From Agromyces mariniharenae (lineage in GTDB: Bacteria; Actinomycetota; Actinomycetes; Actinomycetales; Microbacteriaceae), in contig NZ_VSSB01000001.1 of assembly GCF_008122505.1 (NCBI RefSeq), forward strand, positions 2,774,891 to 2,838,890: a stretch of 64,000 nucleotides of DNA, given 5' to 3'. This document shows positions 18,992 to 27,877 of this stretch, piece after piece (position 1 is the first letter of the stretch; every line of letters begins with the position of its first letter). The notes beneath the pieces are model-generated. The model was not told where the DNA came from, ran no database searches, and saw only the letters and a list, made by a program, of their open reading frames with translations. The translations under genes and the position numbers were made by a program.

Positions 18992-19701
18992 GCGCACCGA
19001 CGCGGGAGCAGCTGCTCGAGGCCTACGCGATCGACGACCGGGCAACGCCCGCCGTGCGCATGAACTTCGTGATGAGCCTCGACGGGGCCGTCACGCTCGA
19101 GGGTCGCAGCGGCGGCCTGGGCGACGAGCACGACCGGCTCGCGATGCAGGTGCTGCGCACGCTCGCCGACGTGGTGCTGATCGGCGCCGGCACGGTGCGC
19201 GTCGAGGGCTACGGCGGGCTGCAGGTCGGCGAGGCGGATGCCGCGTGGCGGCGCGCGAACGGACTCGCCGCGCAGCCCAGGGTCGCCGTGGTGTCGTCGC
19301 GTCTCGACCTCTCGCCCGGGCATCCGTTCTTCGCGGACGCGGTCGAGCGTCCGATCGTGGTGACCCACGCCGCGGCGCCCGCGGATCGGCGCGAGGCGCT
19401 CGCCGAGGTCGCCGACGTGCTCGTCGGCGGCGCGGCATCCGTCGACGTGCGCGAGATGGTCGACGCGCTCGCCGAGGCCGGGCTGCCACAGGTGCTGTGC
19501 GAGGGCGGACCGCACCTGTTCGGCTCGCTCATCGAGGCCGACCGCGTCGACGAGCTGTGCCTGAGCCTCAGTCCGCTGCTCGTCGCGGGTGCGGCGGGGC
19601 GGATCGTGCGCGGCGCGCCAGAGGTCGAGCGGGCGATGCGGCTCGTGCACGCGATCCCGGCGGGGGACCTGCTGCTGCTGCGGTATTCGCGCCGGCGCTG
19701 A
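18988..19701 (+). CDS. RibD_C-type reductase resembling Rv2671
   Basis: A 237-residue DHFR-fold reductase of the RibD C-terminal family without the deaminase domain. Motifs are MNFVMSLDGAVTLEGRSGG (substrate and cofactor entry), LIGAGTVRVEGYGG, and LCEGGPHLFGSL (NADPH site). These match mycobacterial Rv2671, which is annotated as a riboflavin reductase but has been shown to reduce dihydrofolate. The ATG overlaps the upstream stop (ATGA) with GAGGAG just before it. As last gene of the folE operon it could supply a reduced pterin or folate, or act in flavin synthesis. Confidence 0.85.
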   Translation: MSAPTREQLLEAYAIDDRATPAVRMNFVMSLDGAVTLEGRSGGLGDEHDRLAMQVLRTLADVVLIGAGTVRVEGYGGLQVGEADAAWRRANGLAAQPRVAVVSSRLDLSPGHPFFADAVERPIVVTHAAAPADRREALAEVADVLVGGAASVDVREMVDALAEAGLPQVLCEGGPHLFGSLIEADRVDELCLSLSPLLVAGAAGRIVRGAPEVERAMRLVHAIPAGDLLLLRYSRRR

Positions 19702-19703
19702 GC

Positions 19704-20300
19704 TCAGCGCACCGGCCGGTACACGAGGTGCGTCACGAGCGACGTGCCGCGTGCCGACACCTGCTCGAACCGCTGCCGCGGGACGCCCTCGAAGAGGCGC
19801 TCGCCGGCGCCGAGGACGGCCGGCGAGACGTGCACGCGCAGCTCGTCGATGAGGCCGGCGGCGAGGAACTGGTTCACGGTCGACGCGCCGCCCGCGACCG
19901 CGACGTTGCGCTCGCCCGCCGCCGCGCGTGCCCGCTCGAGCGCCGCGTGGATGCCATCGGTCACGAAGTGGAACGTGGTGCCGCCCTCCATGGGGACCGG
20001 CTCGCGCTCCCGATGCCCGAGCACGAACACGGGTCCGTGGTACGGCGGCTCGTCGCCCCACCACCCCTTCCAGTCGAGGTCCCACTCGCCGCGGTCGGGT
20101 CCGAACATGTTGCGGCCCATGATGAACGCGCCCGCGTCGACGATGGCGTCGACCTCGGCCCGGTTCTCGTCGGCCGCGTCGAACATCCAGGCGTGCAGCC
20201 AGCCCTCGTCGATGTCGCCGAGCGGCTGCTCGAGGCTCTGGTCGATCCCGGCTGAGTAGCCGTCCATGGAGACGGAGATGTCGCACGTGACGATGGGCAT
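19704..20300 (-). CDS. Dihydrofolate-reductase-family protein
   Basis: A 198-residue DHFR-fold protein of the YyaP/RibD_C type: ISVSMDGYSAG at the N-terminus, FIMGRNMFGPD in the middle and VAGGASTVNQFLAAGLIDEL as the NADPH-site segment. A strong GAGGAGG lies six bases before ATG 20300. It converges with the Rv2671-like gene with only 2 bp between stops, so two distinct DHFR-fold reductases meet tail to tail. The substrate is unknown; members of this family are often orphan reductases. Confidence 0.87.
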   Translation of the reverse strand: MPIVTCDISVSMDGYSAGIDQSLEQPLGDIDEGWLHAWMFDAADENRAEVDAIVDAGAFIMGRNMFGPDRGEWDLDWKGWWGDEPPYHGPVFVLGHREREPVPMEGGTTFHFVTDGIHAALERARAAAGERNVAVAGGASTVNQFLAAGLIDELRVHVSPAVLGAGERLFEGVPRQRFEQVSARGTSLVTHLVYRPVR

Positions 20301-20370
20301 GGTGTTCCTCCTCGAACGAGTCCACGGTCGCAACTGGTGCGAGCCTACGAGGAACCGCCGACGCCGGCGA

Positions 20371-22011
20371 TCAGGCCGCGATGGCGTGCGCGTCGAGGAT
20401 CGTGTAGCTGTAGCCCTGCTCTGCGAGGAACCGCTGGCGGTTCTGCGCGAAGTCCTGGTCGACCGTGTCGCGGGCGACGAGCGTGTAGAAGTTCGCCGAG
20501 AGGCCCGACTCCTTGGGGCGGAGCAGGCGGCCGAGGCGCTGCGCCTCCTCCTGGCGCGAACCGAACGAGCCCGACACCTGGATGGCGACGGTCGCCTCAG
20601 GGAGGTCGACCGAGAAGTTCGCGACCTTCGACACGACCAGCACGGGCGTACGGCCGTCGCGGAACTCCTGGAACAGCCGCTCCCGCTCGTCGACCGGCGT
20701 CGCACCGGTGAGCTGGGGGGCGTCGAGCGCCTCGGCGAGCTCGTCGATCTGGTCGAGGTACTGGCCGATCACGAGGATCCGCTCGCCCTCGTGCCGCGCG
20801 ACGAGCTGTCGCACCACGTCGAGCTTCGCCGGCGCGGTGGCGGCGAGCCGGTAGCGCTCGTCGTCGGCGGATGCCGCGTACGCGAGCCGCTCGGACTGGG
20901 GCAGGTCGATGCGCACCTCGTAGCAGGCCGCGGGCGAGATGAAGCCCTGCGCCTCGATCTCCTTCCACGGGGCGTCGAACCGCTTGGGGCCGATGAGCGA
21001 GAACACGTCGCCCTCGCGGCCGTCCTCGCGCACGAGCGTCGCGGTCAGGCCGAGCCGGCGGCGGGCCTGGAGCTCGGCGGTCAGCTTGAACACGGGCGCG
21101 GGCAGCAGGTGCACCTCGTCGTAGACCACGAGGCCCCAGTCGAGCGCGTCGAGGAGCGCCAGGTGGGCGTACTCGCCCTTCCGCTTGGCGGTGAGGATCT
21201 GGTACGTCGCGATCGTGACGGGCTTCACCTCCTTCACCTGCCCCGAGTACTCGCCGATCTCCTCGGCGGTGAGGCTCGTGCGCTTGAGGAGCTCGTCGCG
21301 CCACTGCCGGGCGGAGACGGTGTTCGTGACGAGGATGAGGGTCGTGGTCTTGGCGGTCGCCATCGCACCCGCGCCCACGAGCGTCTTGCCCGCGCCGCAC
21401 GGCAGCACGACCACGCCCGAACCGCCGTCGAAGAAGTTGTCGACGGCCTTCTGCTGGTAGTCGCGCAGGTGCCAGTCGTGCTGGTCGAGGTCGATCTCGT
21501 GCGGCGTGCCCGGCGTGTAGCCGGCGAGGTCCTCGGCGGGCCAGCCGAGCTTCACGAGCTCCTGCTTGAGCTGGCCGCGCGCCCACGCCTCCACGAGGAA
21601 GCTCGAGTCGTCGAGGCGCTCGGTCAGGAGCGGCGCGATCCGCTTCGCGTTGGCCACCTCGGTGAGCACCGCGATGTCGTCGCTGTGCAGGCGCAGCGCG
21701 CCGTCGTCGGTGCGGTCGACGACGAGCCGGCCGTAGCGCGCGACGGTCTCGCGCATGTCGACGGACACCGTCTGCGGGACCGGGAACTTCGCGTACCGCT
21801 CGAGCGTGCCGAGCATGTCGTCGGCGTCGTGCCCCGCCGCCCGCGCGTTCCACAGGCCGAGCCGCGTGATGCGGTAGGTGTGCACGTGCTCGGGTGCGCG
21901 CTCGAGCTCGGCGAAGACCGCGAGGTCGTGCCGCGCGTCCTCGGCGAGGGGATGCGCGACCTCGAGGAGCACGGTCCGGTCGCTCTGCACGATGAGGGGG
22001 CCGTCTGACAT
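20371..22011 (-). CDS. XPB-type DNA repair helicase
   Basis: A 546-residue superfamily 2 helicase of the bacterial XPB family, which unwinds DNA 3 to 5 prime with ATP. Walker A is PCGAGKT (204-210), Walker B/motif II is DEVH (298-301), and motif VI is QRLGRLLRPKE. An N-terminal damage-recognition-like domain precedes the motor. ATG 22011 is used; the site upstream is weak, with TAGACT eight bases before the ATG. Its usual actinobacterial partner gene lies immediately upstream on the same strand. Confidence 0.94.
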   Translation of the reverse strand: MSDGPLIVQSDRTVLLEVAHPLAEDARHDLAVFAELERAPEHVHTYRITRLGLWNARAAGHDADDMLGTLERYAKFPVPQTVSVDMRETVARYGRLVVDRTDDGALRLHSDDIAVLTEVANAKRIAPLLTERLDDSSFLVEAWARGQLKQELVKLGWPAEDLAGYTPGTPHEIDLDQHDWHLRDYQQKAVDNFFDGGSGVVVLPCGAGKTLVGAGAMATAKTTTLILVTNTVSARQWRDELLKRTSLTAEEIGEYSGQVKEVKPVTIATYQILTAKRKGEYAHLALLDALDWGLVVYDEVHLLPAPVFKLTAELQARRRLGLTATLVREDGREGDVFSLIGPKRFDAPWKEIEAQGFISPAACYEVRIDLPQSERLAYAASADDERYRLAATAPAKLDVVRQLVARHEGERILVIGQYLDQIDELAEALDAPQLTGATPVDERERLFQEFRDGRTPVLVVSKVANFSVDLPEATVAIQVSGSFGSRQEEAQRLGRLLRPKESGLSANFYTLVARDTVDQDFAQNRQRFLAEQGYSYTILDAHAIAA

Positions 22012-22111
22012 AACCGTCGAGTCTACGCCTGCTTCGTGACGTGACGGCCGACGTCGCGGGTCGAGGAGCGCCGGGCGGAGCCGGACGCGTCTCGAAACCC
22101 GTGCACGCGGC

Positions 22112-23977
22112 TCAGACGTTCGTGGGCGCCGGCGACACCGCGGCGATGGCCGACAGCGGCAGCGTTCGCTCGATGTCGGCCTTGCGATCGCGGGCACGCA
22201 GGCGGCCGTTCGCGACGCTCGCGGGCGCCAGCAGGTAGTCGGCGGTCTGGCCGCCGGGCATGCGCACGGTGACCGTGAGCGTCTCCTTGGCGCGGGCCGC
22301 CGCCTCGAGCTGGCGTGCGAGCCACGCCTGCTCGGTCGCGCCCTCGTCGCCGGTGGCGAGCACGCGGTCGAGCATCGCGGCGATCGGGTCGGTCTTCGGC
22401 GGCGGAGCGGGCGCGGGCGCGAGTCGGTGGCGCTTCAGACGGATGATGTCGCCGTTCGCGTCCTCGGCGGCCACGGGGTACTTCGCGTCGGAGAGCGCCC
22501 AGAACACCACGTCGGGCGTGAACCGCGAGAGCAGGCGGTGCGGGCCCGTCTGCCGGAGCCCGAGCGAGGTGAGCGACTGGTCGACCGCGAGCGTGCGCAC
22601 GAGCTGCTCGTCGTCGGAGCGGATGGACGCGCGCGCCGGGGCATCCGCCTCGTCGGCCGCGGCGACCCGCACCGAGCCGAACCGCGTCGACGCCTCGGCC
22701 ACGAGGTACTCGAGCGGCTGCGGGATGCCCGTCAGCGACAGCCCGCCGAGGAACTCGAGGATCGACTCGGCCGACTCGCCGGCGGCCAGGCCGCGGTTCA
22801 CGGATGCCGCGTTGATGCGATAGGTCGATGCGAGGTCGCGCCCCTCGACGTCCGCGAACCCGCGCAGCCTGCCGTCGAGCGCGGGCTCGAGCGGACCGGG
22901 GGAGACGACCGTGAGGTCGTGCTGCAGGTACACCTTGTCGACCTGCGCCGGGAAGTGCGCGGCGAGCGTCCGCGCGGCGCGGTCGATGTCGCCGGCGAGC
23001 ACGAGGCGGCCCGGCTCGATGGGCTCGCCCGCCACCGCGAGCCCCAGCGCCTCGGCCTCGGCGACGAGCCGGTCGAGCCCGTCCTCGATCCAGCGGCCGC
23101 CCGCCGGGTAGAACCAGTGCACGTCGTCGCGCAGGTCGGTGGCCGTGAGGTTCTCGCTGCGCCGGGCGACGAGTTCGCGCAGCGGCGCCGGCACGCGGTC
23201 GCGCCAGCACTCGGCGAGGCGCCGCCAGCGCCGGGCTGCGCTCTGCTGCGTCCACTCCGCGCCGAGGTCGGACTCGAGCCAGAAGGCGCCGTCGCGCACC
23301 ACGAGGCCGGCCTCGTCGGCGCGGTGGAACAGCCGTGGGAGCGACTCGAGCGCGACGCCGCTCACCTCGGCGAGTCGCTTCGAGTCGGGCAGCGCGAGGC
23401 CGCCCTTCGCGAGCTCGCGGGCGGGCTGGTTGCCGAGCTCCGCGAGCAGCTCCGCGGTCGCCGCGACGGTCGCGTACGCGGTCTCGGCCGCGCGTCGCTC
23501 GAGCAGGCTGCGGTCGACGTCGTCGACGCCGACGAGCACGGGCGGAGCGGGGGCGGCGAGCTCGTCGGCCGGCGGGATGTCGCGCGGCGTGTGCACCCCG
23601 ATGCGGCCCGTGATCGCGGTGGGCACGTGCACATGGTCGTCGGAGTCCACCACCATCAGGAGCGCGGCGAGCTCATCGACGAGGGCGGGCGCGGCATCCG
23701 CCAGCTCGTCGGTGGCCCCGAGCTCCTGCAGCCTGCCGTGGACGGCCTCGAGCGTGGTGTCGCCGTGCTCGTCGGCCACGTCGGATGCCGCGGCGAGCAC
23801 GGCGAGGTGGCGGCGGTCGAGCCGGCTCAGCGCGTGGTCGACGGAGTCGGGTGCGAGCAGCACCTCGGCGAGGTCGAAGAGGTCGCGCACGCCGGAGGCG
23901 TCGAACTCGCGCGCCTGCAGTGCCGACGCGAGTCCGGGTCGCGGCAGCCCCCTGAGTCGTGCGGCGAGCTCGAGCAT
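22112..23977 (-). CDS. Helicase-associated domain protein (XPB partner)
   Basis: 621 residues, largely helical, ending in the Helicase_C_3-type domain (about 370-480, with DVEGRDLASTYRINAASVNRGL). In actinobacteria this family is almost always encoded next to XPB, as here, 100 bp upstream on the same strand. No Walker motifs are seen, so it is likely an accessory subunit. The N-terminal 350 residues contain repeated winged-helix-like segments. Confidence 0.85.
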   Translation of the reverse strand: MLELAARLRGLPRPGLASALQAREFDASGVRDLFDLAEVLLAPDSVDHALSRLDRRHLAVLAAASDVADEHGDTTLEAVHGRLQELGATDELADAAPALVDELAALLMVVDSDDHVHVPTAITGRIGVHTPRDIPPADELAAPAPPVLVGVDDVDRSLLERRAAETAYATVAATAELLAELGNQPARELAKGGLALPDSKRLAEVSGVALESLPRLFHRADEAGLVVRDGAFWLESDLGAEWTQQSAARRWRRLAECWRDRVPAPLRELVARRSENLTATDLRDDVHWFYPAGGRWIEDGLDRLVAEAEALGLAVAGEPIEPGRLVLAGDIDRAARTLAAHFPAQVDKVYLQHDLTVVSPGPLEPALDGRLRGFADVEGRDLASTYRINAASVNRGLAAGESAESILEFLGGLSLTGIPQPLEYLVAEASTRFGSVRVAAADEADAPARASIRSDDEQLVRTLAVDQSLTSLGLRQTGPHRLLSRFTPDVVFWALSDAKYPVAAEDANGDIIRLKRHRLAPAPAPPPKTDPIAAMLDRVLATGDEGATEQAWLARQLEAAARAKETLTVTVRMPGGQTADYLLAPASVANGRLRARDRKADIERTLPLSAIAAVSPAPTNV

Positions 23978-23987
23978 CGGCCGCCGG

Positions 23988-24263
23988 TCAGCTCGATCCG
24001 GCCCGGCCGGCGCGGGCTCGACGGACGCCGTTGACGATGAGGAGCGCGATGAGGAGGAGGAACGCGATGGGCAGCCCGAACAACGGGAGCGTGAGCACGA
24101 TGGGCCAGACGCCCTGGCTGAAGCCGTCGTTCGCCCCGGCTCCGACGGCCGTGCCGATCATGACCGCGATGAACGCGAGGATCGAGAGCCCCACGATCGC
24201 GACGAACATGTACGCGAGGATGCGCTCGGCGCGGTGCTGGGTCACGGGACCGGAATCGCTCAC
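23988..24263 (-). CDS. Small two-helix membrane protein
   Basis: 91 residues with two transmembrane helices (about 17-40 and 51-77) and a basic Arg-rich C-terminus. The start is GTG 24263 (MSDSGPVTQHRAERILAY) with a weak GGGA. It begins 10 bp downstream of nothing coding and is followed 10 bp later by the XPB partner on the opposite end of the same strand. The family resembles uncharacterised Micrococcales membrane proteins; function unknown. Confidence 0.7.
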   Translation of the reverse strand: MSDSGPVTQHRAERILAYMFVAIVGLSILAFIAVMIGTAVGAGANDGFSQGVWPIVLTLPLFGLPIAFLLLIALLIVNGVRRARAGRAGSS

Positions 24264-24371
24264 TTTCCCAGAATAGGGCAGGCGGCCGTCCTCGGGGTCG
24301 AGGACTCCTAGACTGGATGGAGCACGGCGACGCGGTCCAGCGCGCCCTCCGACGCGAGCGAGGTTCACACG

Positions 24372-24752
24372 ATGCCCACCGGCAAGGTCAAGTTCTACGA
24401 CGAGGAGAAGGGGTTCGGCTTCATCAGCTCCGATGACGGCCAGGAGGTCTTCCTCCACGCGTCCGCCCTCCCCGCCGGCGCGACCGTGCGCAGCGGCACC
24501 CGCCTCGAGTTCGGCGTCGCCGAGGGCAAGCGCGGCGCGCAGGCCCTCTCGGTGCGCGTGCTCGACGCGCCGGTGAGCCTCACCAAGATCAACCGCAAGC
24601 CAGCCGACGACATGGCGATCATCGTCGAGGACGTCGTGAAGGTGCTCGACGGCATCGGCGCCGACCTGCGCCGCGGCCGCTACCCCGACAAGTCCAAGGC
24701 GCGCACGGTCGCAGCGGTGCTGCGCAAGGTGGCAGACGATCTGGATGCCTGA
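24372..24752 (+). CDS. Cold-shock protein with C-terminal extension
   Basis: 126 residues: a cold-shock domain (1-65) with RNP1 KGFGFI and RNP2 VFLHA, then about 60 residues containing DDMAIIVEDVVKVLDGIGADL that form a helical extension typical of the longer actinobacterial Csp. Binds single-stranded nucleic acid. ATG 24372 has GCGAGCGAGG upstream. The last eight bases overlap the DUF3027 gene, so the two are co-translated. Confidence 0.92.
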   Translation: MPTGKVKFYDEEKGFGFISSDDGQEVFLHASALPAGATVRSGTRLEFGVAEGKRGAQALSVRVLDAPVSLTKINRKPADDMAIIVEDVVKVLDGIGADLRRGRYPDKSKARTVAAVLRKVADDLDA

Positions 24753-25542
24753 GCCGACCGAGCAGACCGAGGCGCCGGCCGAGGCGGTCGAGGCATCCGA
24801 GGCGACGGATGCCGCGGACGCGGCCGAGTCGACGGATGCCGCGGGCGCGGCCGAGTCGGATGCCGCGGCACGGGCCGTGCCGGCCCCGGTGTTCGAGCCC
24901 GACGCGGTGCTCCTCGACGCGGTCGACCTCGCTCGGCGCGCGCTCCTCGAGGTGACCGCGCCCGAGACGGTCGGATCGGTCGTCGGCCACCTCGTCGAGG
25001 ACGAGCACGTGCTCACGCTGCTCTTCGCCGCCGACCTCGCCGGCTACCCCGGCTGGCGCTGGAGCGTCACGATCGCCCGGGTGGACGACGCCGAGCCGAC
25101 CGTGCTCGAGACCGAGCTCATGCCCGGCGACGCCGCACTGCTCGCGCCCGAGTGGATCCCGTGGTCGGAGCGCCTCGCCGAGTACCGCGCGGCCCAGGAG
25201 GCGGCCGCCGCAGCCGCTGCTGAGGCAGCGGGCGAGGACGACGGGGAGCCCGAGGGCGAGTCCGACGAGGACGAGGACGAGGACGGGGTCGACGAGTCCG
25301 ACCTCGACGACGAGTCCGATGACGACGACGAGGACGACGACGACGACGAGGACGACGAGGACGACCTCGACGACGACGAGGACGAGGACGACGAGTCCGA
25401 CCTCGACGACGACGTCGAGCTCGACGCCGCGTTCGGACACGACGACGGGCACGACGAGTTCGACGGGATCGACATCGACGCGCTCGACGACTCGGCCGAC
25501 GCGGACGAGTCCGAGGATCAGCCGGCCGACCCGGCCTCCTGA
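24745..25542 (+). CDS. DUF3027 protein with a poly-acidic tail
   Basis: 265 residues. An Ala/Glu-rich N-terminus precedes the DUF3027 core (about 50-155, with PETVGSVVGHLVEDEHVLTLLF and PGWRWSVTIARV). The C-terminal 90 residues are almost only Asp and Glu. The start overlaps the cold-shock gene by 8 bp, an arrangement common in actinobacteria. The function is unknown, but such acidic tails often contact basic proteins or mimic nucleic acid. The end overlaps the convergent DUF2530 gene by 25 bp. Confidence 0.85.
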   Translation: MPEPTEQTEAPAEAVEASEATDAADAAESTDAAGAAESDAAARAVPAPVFEPDAVLLDAVDLARRALLEVTAPETVGSVVGHLVEDEHVLTLLFAADLAGYPGWRWSVTIARVDDAEPTVLETELMPGDAALLAPEWIPWSERLAEYRAAQEAAAAAAAEAAGEDDGEPEGESDEDEDEDGVDESDLDDESDDDDEDDDDDEDDEDDLDDDEDEDDESDLDDDVELDAAFGHDDGHDEFDGIDIDALDDSADADESEDQPADPAS

Positions 25543-25784
25543 CGCGCGGCGCGTCGGCGGATCAGCTGCACCACGACGAGCCCGATCACGCCGAGGGCGA
25601 GCCCGGTGACGGCCGCCCACAGCAGCCAGCCGAGCCCGGCGGCCTCGAGCTGGGCTCGGAAGACGAGCGACGCGACGAGCGCGACGAGCCACGCGACGGT
25701 GCCGACGAGCACCGCCTTGCGGGCGTCGGCCCGTGCCGGCGCCGGATCGGGACGTCGCTCCGACTCGCTCAGCCAGAGGCGCAC
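25518..25784 (-). CDS. DUF2530 small membrane protein
   Basis: 88 residues with two transmembrane helices (about 23-45 and 50-76) and a basic cytoplasmic end, matching DUF2530. The start at GTG 25784 lies 6 bp after the serC stop, so it is probably co-transcribed with serC. Its last 25 bp overlap the end of the convergent DUF3027 gene. Function unknown. Confidence 0.72.
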   Translation of the reverse strand: MRLWLSESERRPDPAPARADARKAVLVGTVAWLVALVASLVFRAQLEAAGLGWLLWAAVTGLALGVIGLVVVQLIRRRAARQEAGSAG

Positions 25785-25789
25785 GGGGC

Positions 25790-26914
<1,125 letters not shown>

Positions 26915-26973
26915 CTAGCGAGGGGGTGGTGGCCGCTAGGCTTGATGACGGGCTGCGACAGGGAGGGCTTCCG

Positions 26974-27666
26974 GTGACCGATCTCATCGACACGACGGAG
27001 ATGTACCTCCGCACGATCCTCGACCTCGAGGAGGAGAACATCGTGCCGCTGCGCGCCCGGATCTCCGAGCGCCTCGGCCACTCCGGCCCCACCGTGTCGC
27101 AGACGGTCGCGCGCATGGAGCGCGACGGCCTCGTGGTCGTCTCGGGCGACCGCCACCTCGAGCTCACGCCCGCCGGCCGCAGCAAGGCCGTGCACGTCAT
27201 GCGCAAGCATCGCCTCGCCGAGCGGCTCCTCGCCGACGTCATCGGCCTCGACTGGGAATACGTCCACGACGAGGCATGCCGCTGGGAGCACGTGATGAGC
27301 GAGCAGGTCGAGCGCCGGCTCATCGAGCTGCTCGGCCAGCCGCGCGAGTCGCCGTACGGCAACCCCATCCCGGGGCTGGAGGAGCTCGGCGTCCCCGCGG
27401 CCGATCCGTTCATGTCGGGCGTCGTCCGCGTGCTCGACGCGGTGACGGCGAGCGACGAGCCCGTGCGGGGCGTCGTCCGCCGCCTCGGGGAGCCCGTGCA
27501 GTTCGACCCCGAGCTGCTCTCGCAGCTCAAGCAGGCGGGCATCGTGCCCGGCGCGAAGGCGGTCTTCAGCTCCGCCGGCCCCTACGTCCTGGTCGAGGTC
27601 GACGGCGTCGACGGCGGGCTCGAACTGCCGTCCGAAGTCGCCGGCCACATCTTCGTCGCCGAATAA
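26974..27666 (+). CDS. ideR: Iron-dependent regulator of the DtxR/IdeR family
   Basis: A 230-residue Fe(II)-activated repressor of iron uptake genes. All signature metal ligands are present: M10, the CRWEHVMSEQVE helix (C102, E105, H106 in DtxR numbering) and the winged helix RLGHSGPTVSQTVARMERDGL. An SH3-like C-terminal domain is retained. GTG 26974 was chosen because GGGAGGG lies 7 bases before it and the length then equals that of IdeR. It is divergent from serC across 68 bp. Confidence 0.94.
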   Translation: MTDLIDTTEMYLRTILDLEEENIVPLRARISERLGHSGPTVSQTVARMERDGLVVVSGDRHLELTPAGRSKAVHVMRKHRLAERLLADVIGLDWEYVHDEACRWEHVMSEQVERRLIELLGQPRESPYGNPIPGLEELGVPAADPFMSGVVRVLDAVTASDEPVRGVVRRLGEPVQFDPELLSQLKQAGIVPGAKAVFSSAGPYVLVEVDGVDGGLELPSEVAGHIFVAE

Positions 27667-27671
27667 ATCCC

Positions 27672-27694
27672 TGATCACGGCCACACCGTGATCG
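27672..27694 (+). terminator. Hairpin after ideR
   Basis: GATCACGG (27673-27680) pairs with CCGTGATC (27686-27693) around a CCACA loop, a few bases after the stop codon. It is short but perfectly paired. Confidence 0.55.
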
Positions 27695-27698
27695 GAAT

Positions 27699-27727
27699 GT
27701 GACATTCGGGCCTGCCTCGCGTATTGT
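27699..27727 (+). promoter_or_regulatory. Promoter of the NlpC/P60 gene
   Basis: GTGACA (27699-27704), 17-bp spacer, TATTGT (27722-27727). It implies a leader of about 145 nt. The promoter of the paralogous CHAP gene is nearly the same (GTGACT-17-TATGGT). Confidence 0.6.
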
Positions 27728-27735
27728 CGTTCGGG

Positions 27736-27870
27736 TCCGCCGGCACGAAGCCGGTCGGCGGAACAGGATCGAGATCGCCCCCAGGCACCCACCGCTCGAT
27801 TCAGAACCCGTGACGCGCCGCGTGCGCACGAGGTGGGACGACCGCAACCCGGGTCGTGGGGCGGCGGAGG
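27736..27870 (+). promoter_or_regulatory. Structured leader with two alternative partners for one heptamer
   Basis: TCCGCCG (27736-27742) can pair either with CGGCGGA at 27756-27762 or with the identical CGGCGGA at 27862-27868, which contains the start of the GGAGG ribosome site (27866-27870). The two pairings exclude each other. The ligand or trigger, if any, is unknown. Confidence 0.4.
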
Positions 27871-27877
27871 ACACGTT

